Assembly (NCBI GenBank): GCA_031267345.1
Contig: JAIRZG010000252.1
Location: 1 to 5,475 of the forward strand
DNA from: Zoogloeaceae bacterium
GTDB taxonomy: Bacteria > Pseudomonadota > Gammaproteobacteria > Burkholderiales > Rhodocyclaceae
DNA: 5,475 bases
Reading direction: 5' to 3'
The translations under genes and the position numbers were made by a program. The notes under the pieces were generated by a model, which was not told where the DNA came from, did no database searches, and saw only the letters and a program-made list of their open reading frames with translations. Positions 1-4,966 of this stretch are shown one piece after another (within the stretch, counting starts at the first letter, position 1; each line of letters begins with the position of its first letter).

Positions 1-44
1 GCAGGAGTTTCCGATCAATGCGCCGTAAAACACCTACACAATGA

Positions 45-441
45 AAAACCCGTCAAACTGATGAACGGCGTGGCGATATGGATTTCGGGCGGCAAAATGC
101 CGCTCCTACGGCGTCTCGCATTATAAATCAATGGAAACGGCAAATTTCTAACGTTCCGCACGTTCGAGGCAATGAGATTGAATATTACCGGAATAAATTG
201 TTGGCGTTTAAGGAGAAAATCGCGTGGAAGAAATTCCGCAACGCCGGGCAAACCCTTCTCCCTCCATAACGCATATGTCGTCTTGAAGCCGTTCACGTAT
301 CCCGCTGGACTATACGGTGGAAACTCGGCGACTTTTATCGTTCCAAAAGGGATGCCAAAACCAGGCGGCAATTCCGGACACTCGCAGGTTTTTGATTTCA
401 ATACGCTCAGTTGTCAAGGTCCGGCGTGTCGTAATCCTTGA
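45..441 (+). pseudogene. Possible frameshifted gene remnant, unknown product
   Basis: Two consecutive + strand frames look protein-like. The first (45-269) includes residues NEIEYYRNKLLAFKEKIAWK and stops at 267-269. The second, open from 136 to 441, continues with PAGLYGGNSATFIVPKGMPK and later GHSQVFDFNTLS. A single one-base shift near 255-270 would join them into one frame of about 130 codons. There is no clear start and I recognise no family. An antisense frame (401-15, minus) is open for 128 codons over the same bases, so the coding strand is not certain. Treat this as a hypothesis only. Confidence 0.2.
80..110. repeat. REP-like hairpin repeat (GGCAAAATGCC type)
   Basis: Bases 89-94 (GCGGCA) and 98-103 (TGCCGC) form a perfect 6-bp stem with an AAA loop, followed by TCCTACG. 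Read on the minus strand this is CGTAGGAGCGGCATTTTGCC..., the form of dispersed intergenic repeats seen in many proteobacterial genomes. The identification is by pattern memory; only one copy of this exact form is in the window, although the element at 4684-4770 also has a GTAGGGGC core. Confidence 0.45.
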
Positions 442-474
442 TTCCGATACGCAAAAGCAAGGAAGCAGTGAATG

Positions 475-524
475 GCGGATCGGGTTGAGCGCGACGAAGC
501 CCGACCGACAAAAAAATATTGTCG
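475..524. repeat. Dispersed hairpin repeat (GGGTTGAGCG...AAGCCCG type)
   Basis: CGGGTT (481-486) pairs with AAGCCCG (497-503) around a GAGCGCGACG loop, with one extra or wobble base. The layout GGGTTGAGCG-N-GCGAA-CCC is a widespread intergenic repeat in Beta- and Gammaproteobacteria. A second hairpin follows at once: CGACAA (506-511) with TTGTCG (519-524), with an A-rich loop. The pair sits just upstream of the iorB promoter. It is not a classic terminator for + strand transcription because no T-run follows. Confidence 0.5.
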
Positions 525-546
525 CGTCCGATTCGATTTCCGATTC

Positions 547-574
547 CTGACATTTGAGGCGTAGCGTGTAAAAT
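547..574 (+). promoter_or_regulatory. Sigma70-type promoter for the iorB-thioesterase operon
   Basis: CTGACA (547-552, five of six matches to TTGACA) is followed by a 16-base spacer and TAAAAT (569-574, five of six matches to TATAAT). This would start transcription near 581 and give a leader of about 70 bases before the iorB ATG at 653. A second -10-like GATAAT lies at 629-634 but has no good -35 partner. No operator palindrome stands out. Confidence 0.5.
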
Positions 575-652
575 TCACGCTCACTTTCGATGTCGTTGCT
601 TTGCCCGGCATGAGACGGATCATTGCCCGATAATTTCTTACCACGGAAAACT

Positions 653-1252
653 ATGAACCAAACCACCAATATTCTTGTCGTCGGCATTGGCGGACAAGGC
701 GTCATGACGGCCTCGGAGATCCTTTCCGAAACCGCCATGCAAAAAGGCTGCGATGTCAAAAAGACCGAAGTGGCCGGCATGAGCCAGCGCGGCGGCATAG
801 TTTCCTCGCATGTGCGTTTTGGCGCGCGCGTCCTGTCGCCGGAAATCGCGCCCGGCGAGGCGGATATCCTGCTCGGTTTCGAGGCCGCTGAAGCCATGCG
901 CTGGTGTCATTATCTGCGTCCGGATGGCGTGGCGATGGTCAATCGGCTGCGACTGGTTCCGCCCGTCGTCTCGCTTGGTCTTTATGATTATCCTGAGGAT
1001 CCGGCGGCAGCCATCCGCGCCCAAGGCATCGTCATCCATGACTTCGATGCCGGCGCCATCGCCCGCGAACTGGGCGACCTGCGACTGGTGAATACCATCA
1101 TGCTCGGCGCAATTGCCGACAACCTGCCCTTCCCCGCCGAAACCCTGAAAGAAAACATCGTCACCCGTTTCCGCGCCAGAAAACCCGCGTTGGCGGAATT
1201 GAACGCACAAGCCTTTGATATGGGTCAGGCGGCGGCAAGGACGACGGACTGA
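653..1252 (+). CDS. iorB: Indolepyruvate ferredoxin oxidoreductase, beta subunit
   Basis: A 199-residue protein of the pyruvate ferredoxin/flavodoxin oxidoreductase gamma-type domain family (PF01558), the usual size for IorB. Visible motifs are GIGGQG at residues 11-16, TEVAGMSQRGG at 38-48, GEADILLGFEAAEA at 68-81 and NTIMLGA at 147-153. In the family, IorB pairs with the thiamine-diphosphate and Fe-S subunit IorA to decarboxylate arylpyruvates (indolepyruvate, phenylpyruvate) to aryl-acetyl-CoA with ferredoxin as electron acceptor, in the cytoplasm. The ATG at 653 is preferred to a TTG at 623 because the family's NILVVGIGGQG strand begins at once after it; the ribosome binding site is weak. 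A thioesterase gene follows after 3 bases. The missing neighbour iorA is odd: it usually lies directly upstream, but here more than 600 bases without a gene do. Confidence 0.9.
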   Translation: MNQTTNILVVGIGGQGVMTASEILSETAMQKGCDVKKTEVAGMSQRGGIVSSHVRFGARVLSPEIAPGEADILLGFEAAEAMRWCHYLRPDGVAMVNRLRLVPPVVSLGLYDYPEDPAAAIRAQGIVIHDFDAGAIARELGDLRLVNTIMLGAIADNLPFPAETLKENIVTRFRARKPALAELNAQAFDMGQAAARTTD

Positions 1253-1255
1253 AAC

Positions 1256-1699
1256 ATGGACATCAACCTGGAAAAAATCCGGCAGTTTTTCGCGGCAGAT
1301 CGTTTCGCCTGCCAGCAGGCGGGCGTGGTCATCGACGCAGTGGCGGAAGACGCGGTGCAATGCAGCATGGCGCTTACGGAACAACATCTGAACGCAGGCG
1401 GCGGCGTACAGGGCGGGGCGATTTTCACACTCGCCGATCTCGCCTTTGCCGTGCATTCCAATCTGCCGCTGTTACGGGGCGCGCAAGCGGGGATTACCGT
1501 GGGGCAGTCGTGCAGCATTTCCTATCTGTCCCGTCCGCAGGGAAAACGCCTGATCGCCCGCTCCACCTGCCTGGCGCGTGGAAAAACCATCAGTGTGTTT
1601 CGCGTCGAAATCCATGATGACCTGGGCAATTTTGTCGCGGAAATGCGCGGCAATGGCGTGACGACCAAAGGACAGAAGGCCGGGGACGGAGGACAATAG
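1256..1699 (+). CDS. PaaI-type hotdog-fold acyl-CoA thioesterase
   Basis: A 147-residue protein, normal for a single hotdog domain of the 4HBT/PaaI group. The signature runs from H44 through N46 to GGGVQGGAIFTLADLAFA (48-65): N46, the GG pair at 53-54 and D61 match the conserved substrate-binding and catalytic positions. A later family-like block is QSCSISYLSRPQGKRL (84-99). These enzymes hydrolyse aryl- or acyl-CoA thioesters to release CoA. The gene starts 3 bases after the iorB stop, so it is co-transcribed and probably translationally coupled; an AAGGA sits about 14 bases before the ATG. The likely role is to clear phenylacetyl-, indoleacetyl- or related CoA esters made by the Ior enzyme (inferred from context). 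The position usually occupied by His in HGG is Gln (Q52). A paaK-like ligase, a frequent neighbour, is not present. Confidence 0.85.
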   Translation: MDINLEKIRQFFAADRFACQQAGVVIDAVAEDAVQCSMALTEQHLNAGGGVQGGAIFTLADLAFAVHSNLPLLRGAQAGITVGQSCSISYLSRPQGKRLIARSTCLARGKTISVFRVEIHDDLGNFVAEMRGNGVTTKGQKAGDGGQ

Positions 1700-1734
1700 C
1701 AGGGTCGGCGCTGTCGCCATCGCCGCCACCCTGC
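1699..1734 (+). terminator. Stem-loop after the thioesterase gene, possible terminator
   Basis: GCAGGGT (1699-1705) pairs exactly with ACCCTGC (1728-1734), and GGCG (1707-1710) extends the stem with CGCC (1724-1727) past one bulged C. The stem overlaps the last base of the thioesterase stop codon. No T-run follows, so an intrinsic terminator is only tentative; it could instead protect the 3' end of the mRNA. Confidence 0.35.
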
Positions 1735-2011
1735 GGTTGCCCGCTTGTTCACGCGCCTTCCGGTTGGCTTTCCACCTGCTGTTCGCACATCGTCCGATGG
1801 CGGCCCCGGTAGTCGTCTGCGCAGTCCACGCTTTGGGCTACTGCATGAAGGCTGTCTTCGCCATGTGTCTGGCCGTCAATTCGCTGACCGCGTATTCGGA
1901 AAAATACAGGGATCGTATAAACACCCGGCATCCCCATGTCCGCGTTCCCTTTCTTCCATCATCACGCGGGATATTTGCTACAGTCTACGCTCCAGTTTAC
2001 TCAAAACCACC
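1735..2011. other. Intergenic region upstream of ygfZ
   Basis: The ygfZ frame is open back to 1745, but the protein family begins after the ATG at 2012, so I treat this stretch as leader. Short open frames on both strands (for example 1749-1937 minus, and 1737 onward plus) match nothing I know. A weak promoter candidate is given separately. I see no tRNA, riboswitch or repeat here. Confidence 0.5.
1895..1921 (+). promoter_or_regulatory. Weak promoter candidate for ygfZ
   Basis: TATAAA at 1916-1921 is a good -10 match, with TTCGGA at 1895-1900 as a poor -35 (three of six) and a short 15-base spacer. It would leave a leader of about 85 bases. TACAGT at 1979-1984 is another possible -10, giving a much shorter leader. 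Confidence 0.25.
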
Positions 2012-2980
2012 ATGCCCCCAGCCAACGCAGCCTCTTCCGCTTTTCCCCTGCCGCAGACAGAGGCGAACGGCCTTATCCCGCTACCGCAATTCGCCCTGCT
2101 CGAAGTCGCGGGAAGCGAGGCGCGCGCGTTTTTGCACACGCAACTCACCAGCGACGTCAAGGCGCTGACCGCGACAAACGCGCAATTTTCCGCCTGGTGC
2201 AACGCACAGGGACGCATGTTGGCCAATTTTATCCTTTATGCCCGCCCTGCCGCCGCAGGCGAAACCCTGCGCCTGCTTTTCGCCGCAGAACTGTTGCCGA
2301 CAATTCAAGCCCGTCTGCAAAAGTATGTGTTGCGAAGCAAAGTCAGCTTCACGGCGCGTAGCGATCTGGGGCATCTGGGACTATGCGGCGCGCAGCTTCC
2401 TGCCCTCCTGCAAGCCGCCGGATTCGCGCTTTTTCCGGAAGACGCCGCATTGGGCGTGAGCACACACGATGAAACGACGCTCATCCGCCTGCCGGATGGT
2501 CGCTACCTGCTCACCGCGCCTCAACCGTTGTTGACTGAATACGCCGAACGCCTCGCCGCGCAACTATCGGTTGCCGACGCCCAATACTGGCAATGGCGGG
2601 ACATCCGCGCCGCGCTGCCCTGGATAGGCAACGCGACTACAGAAGCCTTTGTGCCGCAGATGCTGGGCTTTGAAAAAATCGGCGTCAGCTTCAAAAAAGG
2701 CTGTTACCCCGGCCAGGAAATCATTGCCCGCGCCCAATATCTGGGCGAAGTCAAACGTCATCTATATCGCCTCGCCGCGTCCCGTCCCATGCAGGTCGGC
2801 GAAGACCTGTACGCCGATGACGACCCGCGTCAGACCATCGGTAAAATCCTCACCGCCGCGCCCATCTCCGACGAACCCGGACAGTACACCGCGCTGGCGG
2901 TATTGCTGGATGCCCGCGCCCACAGCCTCGCGCACATTCAGACACAAAGACTGACCTATGCGCGCCACGCTGGCGCTTGA
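2012..2980 (+). CDS. ygfZ: YgfZ/GcvT-family folate-binding protein, Fe-S cluster maintenance
   Basis: A 322-residue protein, close to the usual size of YgfZ. The diagnostic motif KGCYPGQE lies at residues 229-236, with C231 the conserved cysteine and R240 just after. Other family landmarks are FLHTQLTSDV (40-49), WCNAQGRML (62-70), VPQMLGFEKIGVSF (214-227) and GKIL near the C-terminus (277-280). YgfZ is a tetrahydrofolate-binding cytoplasmic protein related to the T-protein of glycine cleavage. In E. coli it supports assembly or repair of certain Fe-S enzymes such as the tRNA methylthiotransferase MiaB. The ATG at 2012 was chosen because the frame open upstream to 1745 adds low-quality Arg/Ser/Pro-rich sequence unlike the family. 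No clear Shine-Dalgarno precedes this ATG. The 3' end overlaps the PIN gene by 23 bases. Confidence 0.92.
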   Translation: MPPANAASSAFPLPQTEANGLIPLPQFALLEVAGSEARAFLHTQLTSDVKALTATNAQFSAWCNAQGRMLANFILYARPAAAGETLRLLFAAELLPTIQARLQKYVLRSKVSFTARSDLGHLGLCGAQLPALLQAAGFALFPEDAALGVSTHDETTLIRLPDGRYLLTAPQPLLTEYAERLAAQLSVADAQYWQWRDIRAALPWIGNATTEAFVPQMLGFEKIGVSFKKGCYPGQEIIARAQYLGEVKRHLYRLAASRPMQVGEDLYADDDPRQTIGKILTAAPISDEPGQYTALAVLLDARAHSLAHIQTQRLTYARHAGA

Positions 2981-3398
2981 TACCAATGTCGTGCTGGATG
3001 CGCTGTATTTTCGCGATCCTTCCGTCACCATGCTGGAGGCGGCATGGGCAGCGGGCGATGTGACGTGCCTGGGAGACGCTTACGCGCTGGCGGAGCTTGA
3101 GCGGGTGTTGGGCTACGCCAACCTGAACATCGCGTCTGAACAGGCGGCGGCGATTCTGGCGGTTTATCGTCAGCGCATACGGATTGTCCCCGGCAGTGGC
3201 AATCCGTATGCCTTGCCGCAGTGTCGCGATCCGAAGGATCAGCCTTTTCTGGAACTCGCCGCGCGCGGTCGGGCGGACGCGCTGGTAAGCAAGGACAAAA
3301 AACTGCTGGAACTGGCGCGTCCGCATCGGCGGCCAGGACGCGCCCTACCCTTTGACATTCTGCATCCCGCCGCGCTTCATCTGGCGTTCAAGACATGA
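2958..3398 (+). CDS. PIN-domain protein, putative toxin component (COG1569-like)
   Basis: A 146-residue single PIN domain. Acidic residues fit the PIN ribonuclease site: D8 in LDTNVVLD, E46 or E48 in AELERVL, D91/D94 in CRDPKDQPFLELA (89-101), and D113 in ALVSKDKKLLEL (108-119). This pattern is that of the group annotated as putative toxin-antitoxin system toxin component, PIN family (COG1569). Members are presumed Mg-dependent RNases, but many have no proven toxin activity. The ATG at 2958 is inside ygfZ (other frame); a later start would remove D8, so the 23-base overlap is probably real and implies coupling to ygfZ translation. No antitoxin gene lies on either side: upstream is ygfZ, downstream a convergent unknown gene. 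A housekeeping RNase role is therefore as plausible as a toxin. Confidence 0.82.
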   Translation: MRATLALDTNVVLDALYFRDPSVTMLEAAWAAGDVTCLGDAYALAELERVLGYANLNIASEQAAAILAVYRQRIRIVPGSGNPYALPQCRDPKDQPFLELAARGRADALVSKDKKLLELARPHRRPGRALPFDILHPAALHLAFKT

Positions 3399-3415
3399 TG
3401 CCAGCGGGCGTTTTT
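3381..3415 (+). terminator. Weak terminator candidate after the PIN gene
   Basis: CTGGC (3381-3385) can pair with GCCAG (3400-3404) across the stop codon of the PIN gene, and a run of five T follows at 3411-3415. The stem is only 5 bp with a 14-base loop. It lies in the short gap before the convergent gene, where a terminator would be expected. Confidence 0.25.
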
Positions 3416-3428
3416 GACCTGATACGGA

Positions 3429-4283
3429 TTATGGATATGAACAGGACGATGCGCTCACTTGAACGGGTTTCAGCCTGGACTTGTATAGATCGAATTCTTT
3501 TTCCAAATCTTTTTCGGAAGCAGTCAGGACGTGTTTGACATAGGCCAGCGCCTTTTTATGGTTTTTTAATTCGTCTTCGGAATGTCGTTTTGACAGCTTG
3601 TCTTCATACGCTGTGATGACCGAAATATCGCCATTTATTATTCTGTCCTCAACCCCTCCACAAAGCCCGGTAATATTCGAAAAGTAAACCTCGCGCGAAC
3701 CATCGGGGTAAAAATAAACAATATAATATTCGTCGCCACGAGCACGGGTATCAGACTCGACTTCGCCTGTGATTTTGAAGAGTTTCCCGTTCAGGACGTA
3801 ACGATATTCTTTTATTGCCTCTTTTTCCCTGTAGTGACCTCCTTTTATTGCCGCTTCTCTTTTCGGAAAGAAATATTCCATGGCGGTAACTTCCAGAAGA
3901 GCGCTTGTCGCGGTGACCAGAACCAGATATTTGCCTCGCGTTTTGTCATCCGCCAAAAACGGAAGCGGATTGATCATATCTTCCAATTCTGTCGGTTTGT
4001 TCCACACGGAAATCAGTTTGTGCGGACTTTTTTCGCTTTTCTCAAGAGGATCATCAGGCTTGCTGCTTTTGATTTTCCATGGGAGTTTGTCGGTTTCTGA
4101 CGCTGACGACGCAGATCTGAACGCCATCGGCGTTATTACCTTAAAACTAGAGTATTCATCGTTCTCAGCGCGAAAGTACGAAGTTTGCTGGCTTTTAAAA
4201 TAATCTGTAACCCGAAAATCTGTTTTGTGCCAGTATAAACGGACCAATTCGCCAGACTTGTAGCGTAAAACTGAGTATTCCAT
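3429..4283 (-). CDS. Hypothetical protein, unrecognised, 284 residues
   Basis: I do not recognise this protein. It has no signal peptide and no clear membrane span; residues 118-132 are hydrophobic but short. Residues 57-90 are Ser/Lys/Asp-rich and probably disordered. Residues 158-207 alternate like beta strands, including YRYVLNGKLFKITGEV and EYYIVYFYPDGSREVYF. The C-terminal 225-272 is highly charged and likely helical. Composition is clearly AT-richer than iorB, ygfZ and moxR, which suggests transfer. The ATG at 4283 is immediately preceded by AAAGG, too close for a normal ribosome binding site, and an in-frame TAA lies at 4287-4289; beyond it the same frame stays open to 4499. The true start could be downstream, translation could be coupled to that upstream frame, or the gene could be the intact part of a longer, interrupted one. 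It converges on the PIN gene with 30 bases between. Confidence 0.65.
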   Translation of the reverse strand: MEYSVLRYKSGELVRLYWHKTDFRVTDYFKSQQTSYFRAENDEYSSFKVITPMAFRSASSASETDKLPWKIKSSKPDDPLEKSEKSPHKLISVWNKPTELEDMINPLPFLADDKTRGKYLVLVTATSALLEVTAMEYFFPKREAAIKGGHYREKEAIKEYRYVLNGKLFKITGEVESDTRARGDEYYIVYFYPDGSREVYFSNITGLCGGVEDRIINGDISVITAYEDKLSKRHSEDELKNHKKALAYVKHVLTASEKDLEKEFDLYKSRLKPVQVSASSCSYP

Positions 4284-4286
4284 CCT

Positions 4287-4499
4287 TTAACGCCATGTTT
4301 GAGGCTTCTTTAAATATCGAATTGACTGTTCTTTCAAGGCGATGCCCGGGAAAATCCACACCAAACGTAGTAACATCACACTCCCAAGCCGTTTTTTGAT
4401 TATGCCAATGCAATCATATGCCCCTCTTAAGATAATCCCCATTGATCTTATAAAACGAGAAATTTTTTCATCATTGGCTCCTTTTGACGTTGTGCCCAT
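4287..4499 (-). pseudogene. Open frame upstream of, and in frame with, the hypothetical gene
   Basis: A 70-codon frame that ends with TAA only 3 bases before the ATG of the 284-residue gene, in the same frame. Without that one stop the two would form a protein of about 356 residues. It contains a hydrophobic stretch, GSVMLLRLVWIFPGIAL (residues 39-55). There is no ribosome binding site before its ATG. Another minus frame (4413 down to 4195) overlaps it and also looks partly protein-like, for example WECDVTTFGVDFPGHRLE, so a frameshifted ancestor is an alternative to a nonsense mutation. It may also be chance. Confidence 0.25.
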
Positions 4500-4606
4500 A
4501 CGTTTCAGTCGTATCCACGACGCGAAAGACGCCGGATTTTATGGTAACGCATCTGGAATATCAATCGGAGTTGCCCATGCTGCAAAACCTTCCAGCAAGA
4601 TGAGCG

Positions 4607-4624
4607 ACAGGCCTTCAGGCCTGT
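4607..4624. repeat. Perfect 8-bp palindrome
   Basis: ACAGGCCT (4607-4614) and AGGCCTGT (4617-4624) are perfect inverted repeats with two bases between them. No T-run follows on either strand, so it is not a typical terminator. It may mark the edge of the AT-rich segment. Confidence 0.5.
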
Positions 4625-4643
4625 TGGTCTAAACACCTAACGT

Positions 4644-4676
4644 GTTTTGGAAGGGGTTTCTCTCCCCGCCCAAAAC
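4644..4676. repeat. Hairpin with GTTTTGG/CCAAAAC arms
   Basis: GTTTTGG (4644-4650) pairs with CCAAAAC (4670-4676); inside, GGGG (4653-4656) pairs with CCCC (4664-4667), leaving a 2x2 internal loop. GGGGTTTC at 4653-4660 is also identical to the right outer arm of the next element, so alternative pairings are possible. Confidence 0.45.
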
Positions 4677-4683
4677 GGTCGCC

Positions 4684-4770
4684 TGAAACCCCGCCCTGTA
4701 GGGGCTACGTAGGGCGAACTGCGTTCGCCCGCGGGCGACCACAGGTCGCCCCTACAAGCCTGGGGTTTCA
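4684..4770. repeat. Nested inverted repeat with two internal hairpins (REP/MITE-like)
   Basis: The outer arms TGAAACCCC (4684-4692) and GGGGTTTCA (4762-4770) are exact complements, as are the inner arms TGTAGGGGC (4697-4705) and GCCCCTACA (4748-4756). Between them are two more perfect hairpins: GGGCGAA (4712-4718) with TTCGCCC (4724-4730), and GGGCGACC (4733-4740) with GGTCGCCC (4744-4751). The whole could fold as a branched, clover-like structure in DNA or RNA. The GTAGGGGC...GCGGGCGACC wording resembles dispersed intergenic repeats found in many bacterial genomes. It lies between divergent genes, so a terminator role is unlikely. Confidence 0.7.
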
Positions 4771-4783
4771 ACCGGAATTAGTT

Positions 4784-4903
4784 TTACAATAAATCATGGT
4801 TGGCCTGTAGCGCGATCCAGGCGCGCGCTACGCCGACGCCAGCCGATTTCAGACGGATGGCGAGATCAGGGTTGATGCCGACATGACCGTTCAACGCCCG
4901 ATT
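4784..4903 (-). pseudogene. 3' fragment of a HigA-type antitoxin gene
   Basis: The minus-strand frame ending at the TAA 4786-4784 reads ALNGHVGINPDLAIRL, then GVARAWIALQANHDLL, then stop. This matches the C-terminal half of HigA/XRE-family antitoxins, whose helix-turn-helix ends in LNG..GISP.MA.RL and whose tail reads W...Q..YDL. Only about 39 codons match. Further upstream (toward 4967) the frame stays open but no longer resembles HigA, there is no start, and no other frame holds the N-terminal half (the NPPHPGE-type start). It is therefore a truncated relic, lying in the moxR upstream region. No HigB toxin gene is visible next to it. Confidence 0.65.
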
Positions 4904-4966
4904 GTCTTCTGTTCCCTGACCCCCGATCTGTGTCAATATGACGCTTTTTCTTCTTCCGGACTTGTC

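Larger units (their letters stand above)
1..546. other. Region without a confident gene, upstream of iorB
   Basis: No frame here gives a protein that I recognise. The region holds a hairpin repeat near 89-110 and another near 478-524, described separately, plus competing open stretches on both strands. On the + strand, one frame is open from 45 to 269 and another from 136 to 441; on the - strand a frame is open from 401 down to 15. None has a convincing ribosome binding site. The expected upstream partner of iorB (iorA, with its C-terminal cysteine-rich ferredoxin-like clusters) is not visible in any frame. The most economical reading is decayed or intergenic DNA with dispersed repeats. Confidence 0.6.
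4500..4783. other. Non-coding stretch rich in inverted repeats
   Basis: No gene can be supported here. A minus-strand open frame at 4628-4539 (30 codons, including LSLILLEGFAAWATPIDI) has no start and could be the tail of a lost gene; the complementary + strand frame (4342-4632) is equally unconvincing. From 4607 to 4770 the sequence is dominated by the palindromes listed separately. It lies between the divergent hypothetical gene and moxR. Confidence 0.5.

Noticed and set aside
15..401. 128-codon minus-strand open frame
   Set aside because: Surprisingly long, but it has no ribosome binding site or recognised family, and the + strand frames over it look at least as protein-like.
310..897. 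195-codon minus-strand open frame
   Set aside because: It crosses the promoter, the dispersed repeat and the start of iorB; the translation has no recognisable domain.
638..1456. 272-codon minus-strand open frame
   Set aside because: It is antisense to iorB and the thioesterase gene, both well supported, and its translation is His/Arg/Gly-rich with no known motif.
1749..1937. 62-codon minus-strand open frame upstream of ygfZ
   Set aside because: No motif, no ribosome binding site, and a competing + strand frame; nothing supports expression.
1745..2011. N-terminal extension of ygfZ by 89 codons
   Set aside because: The extension is Arg/Ser/Pro-rich and unlike YgfZ; the family length and start fit the ATG at 2012.
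2850..3326. 158-codon minus-strand open frame
   Set aside because: It is antisense to ygfZ's end and the PIN gene, whose active-site residues are clear.
4342..4632. 96-codon + strand open frame
   Set aside because: No ribosome binding site or known family; it ends in the palindrome at 4607-4624 and competes with open minus-strand frames.
4684..4770. CRISPR-like array
   Set aside because: There are no regularly spaced direct repeats with unique spacers; the structure is nested inverted repeats.
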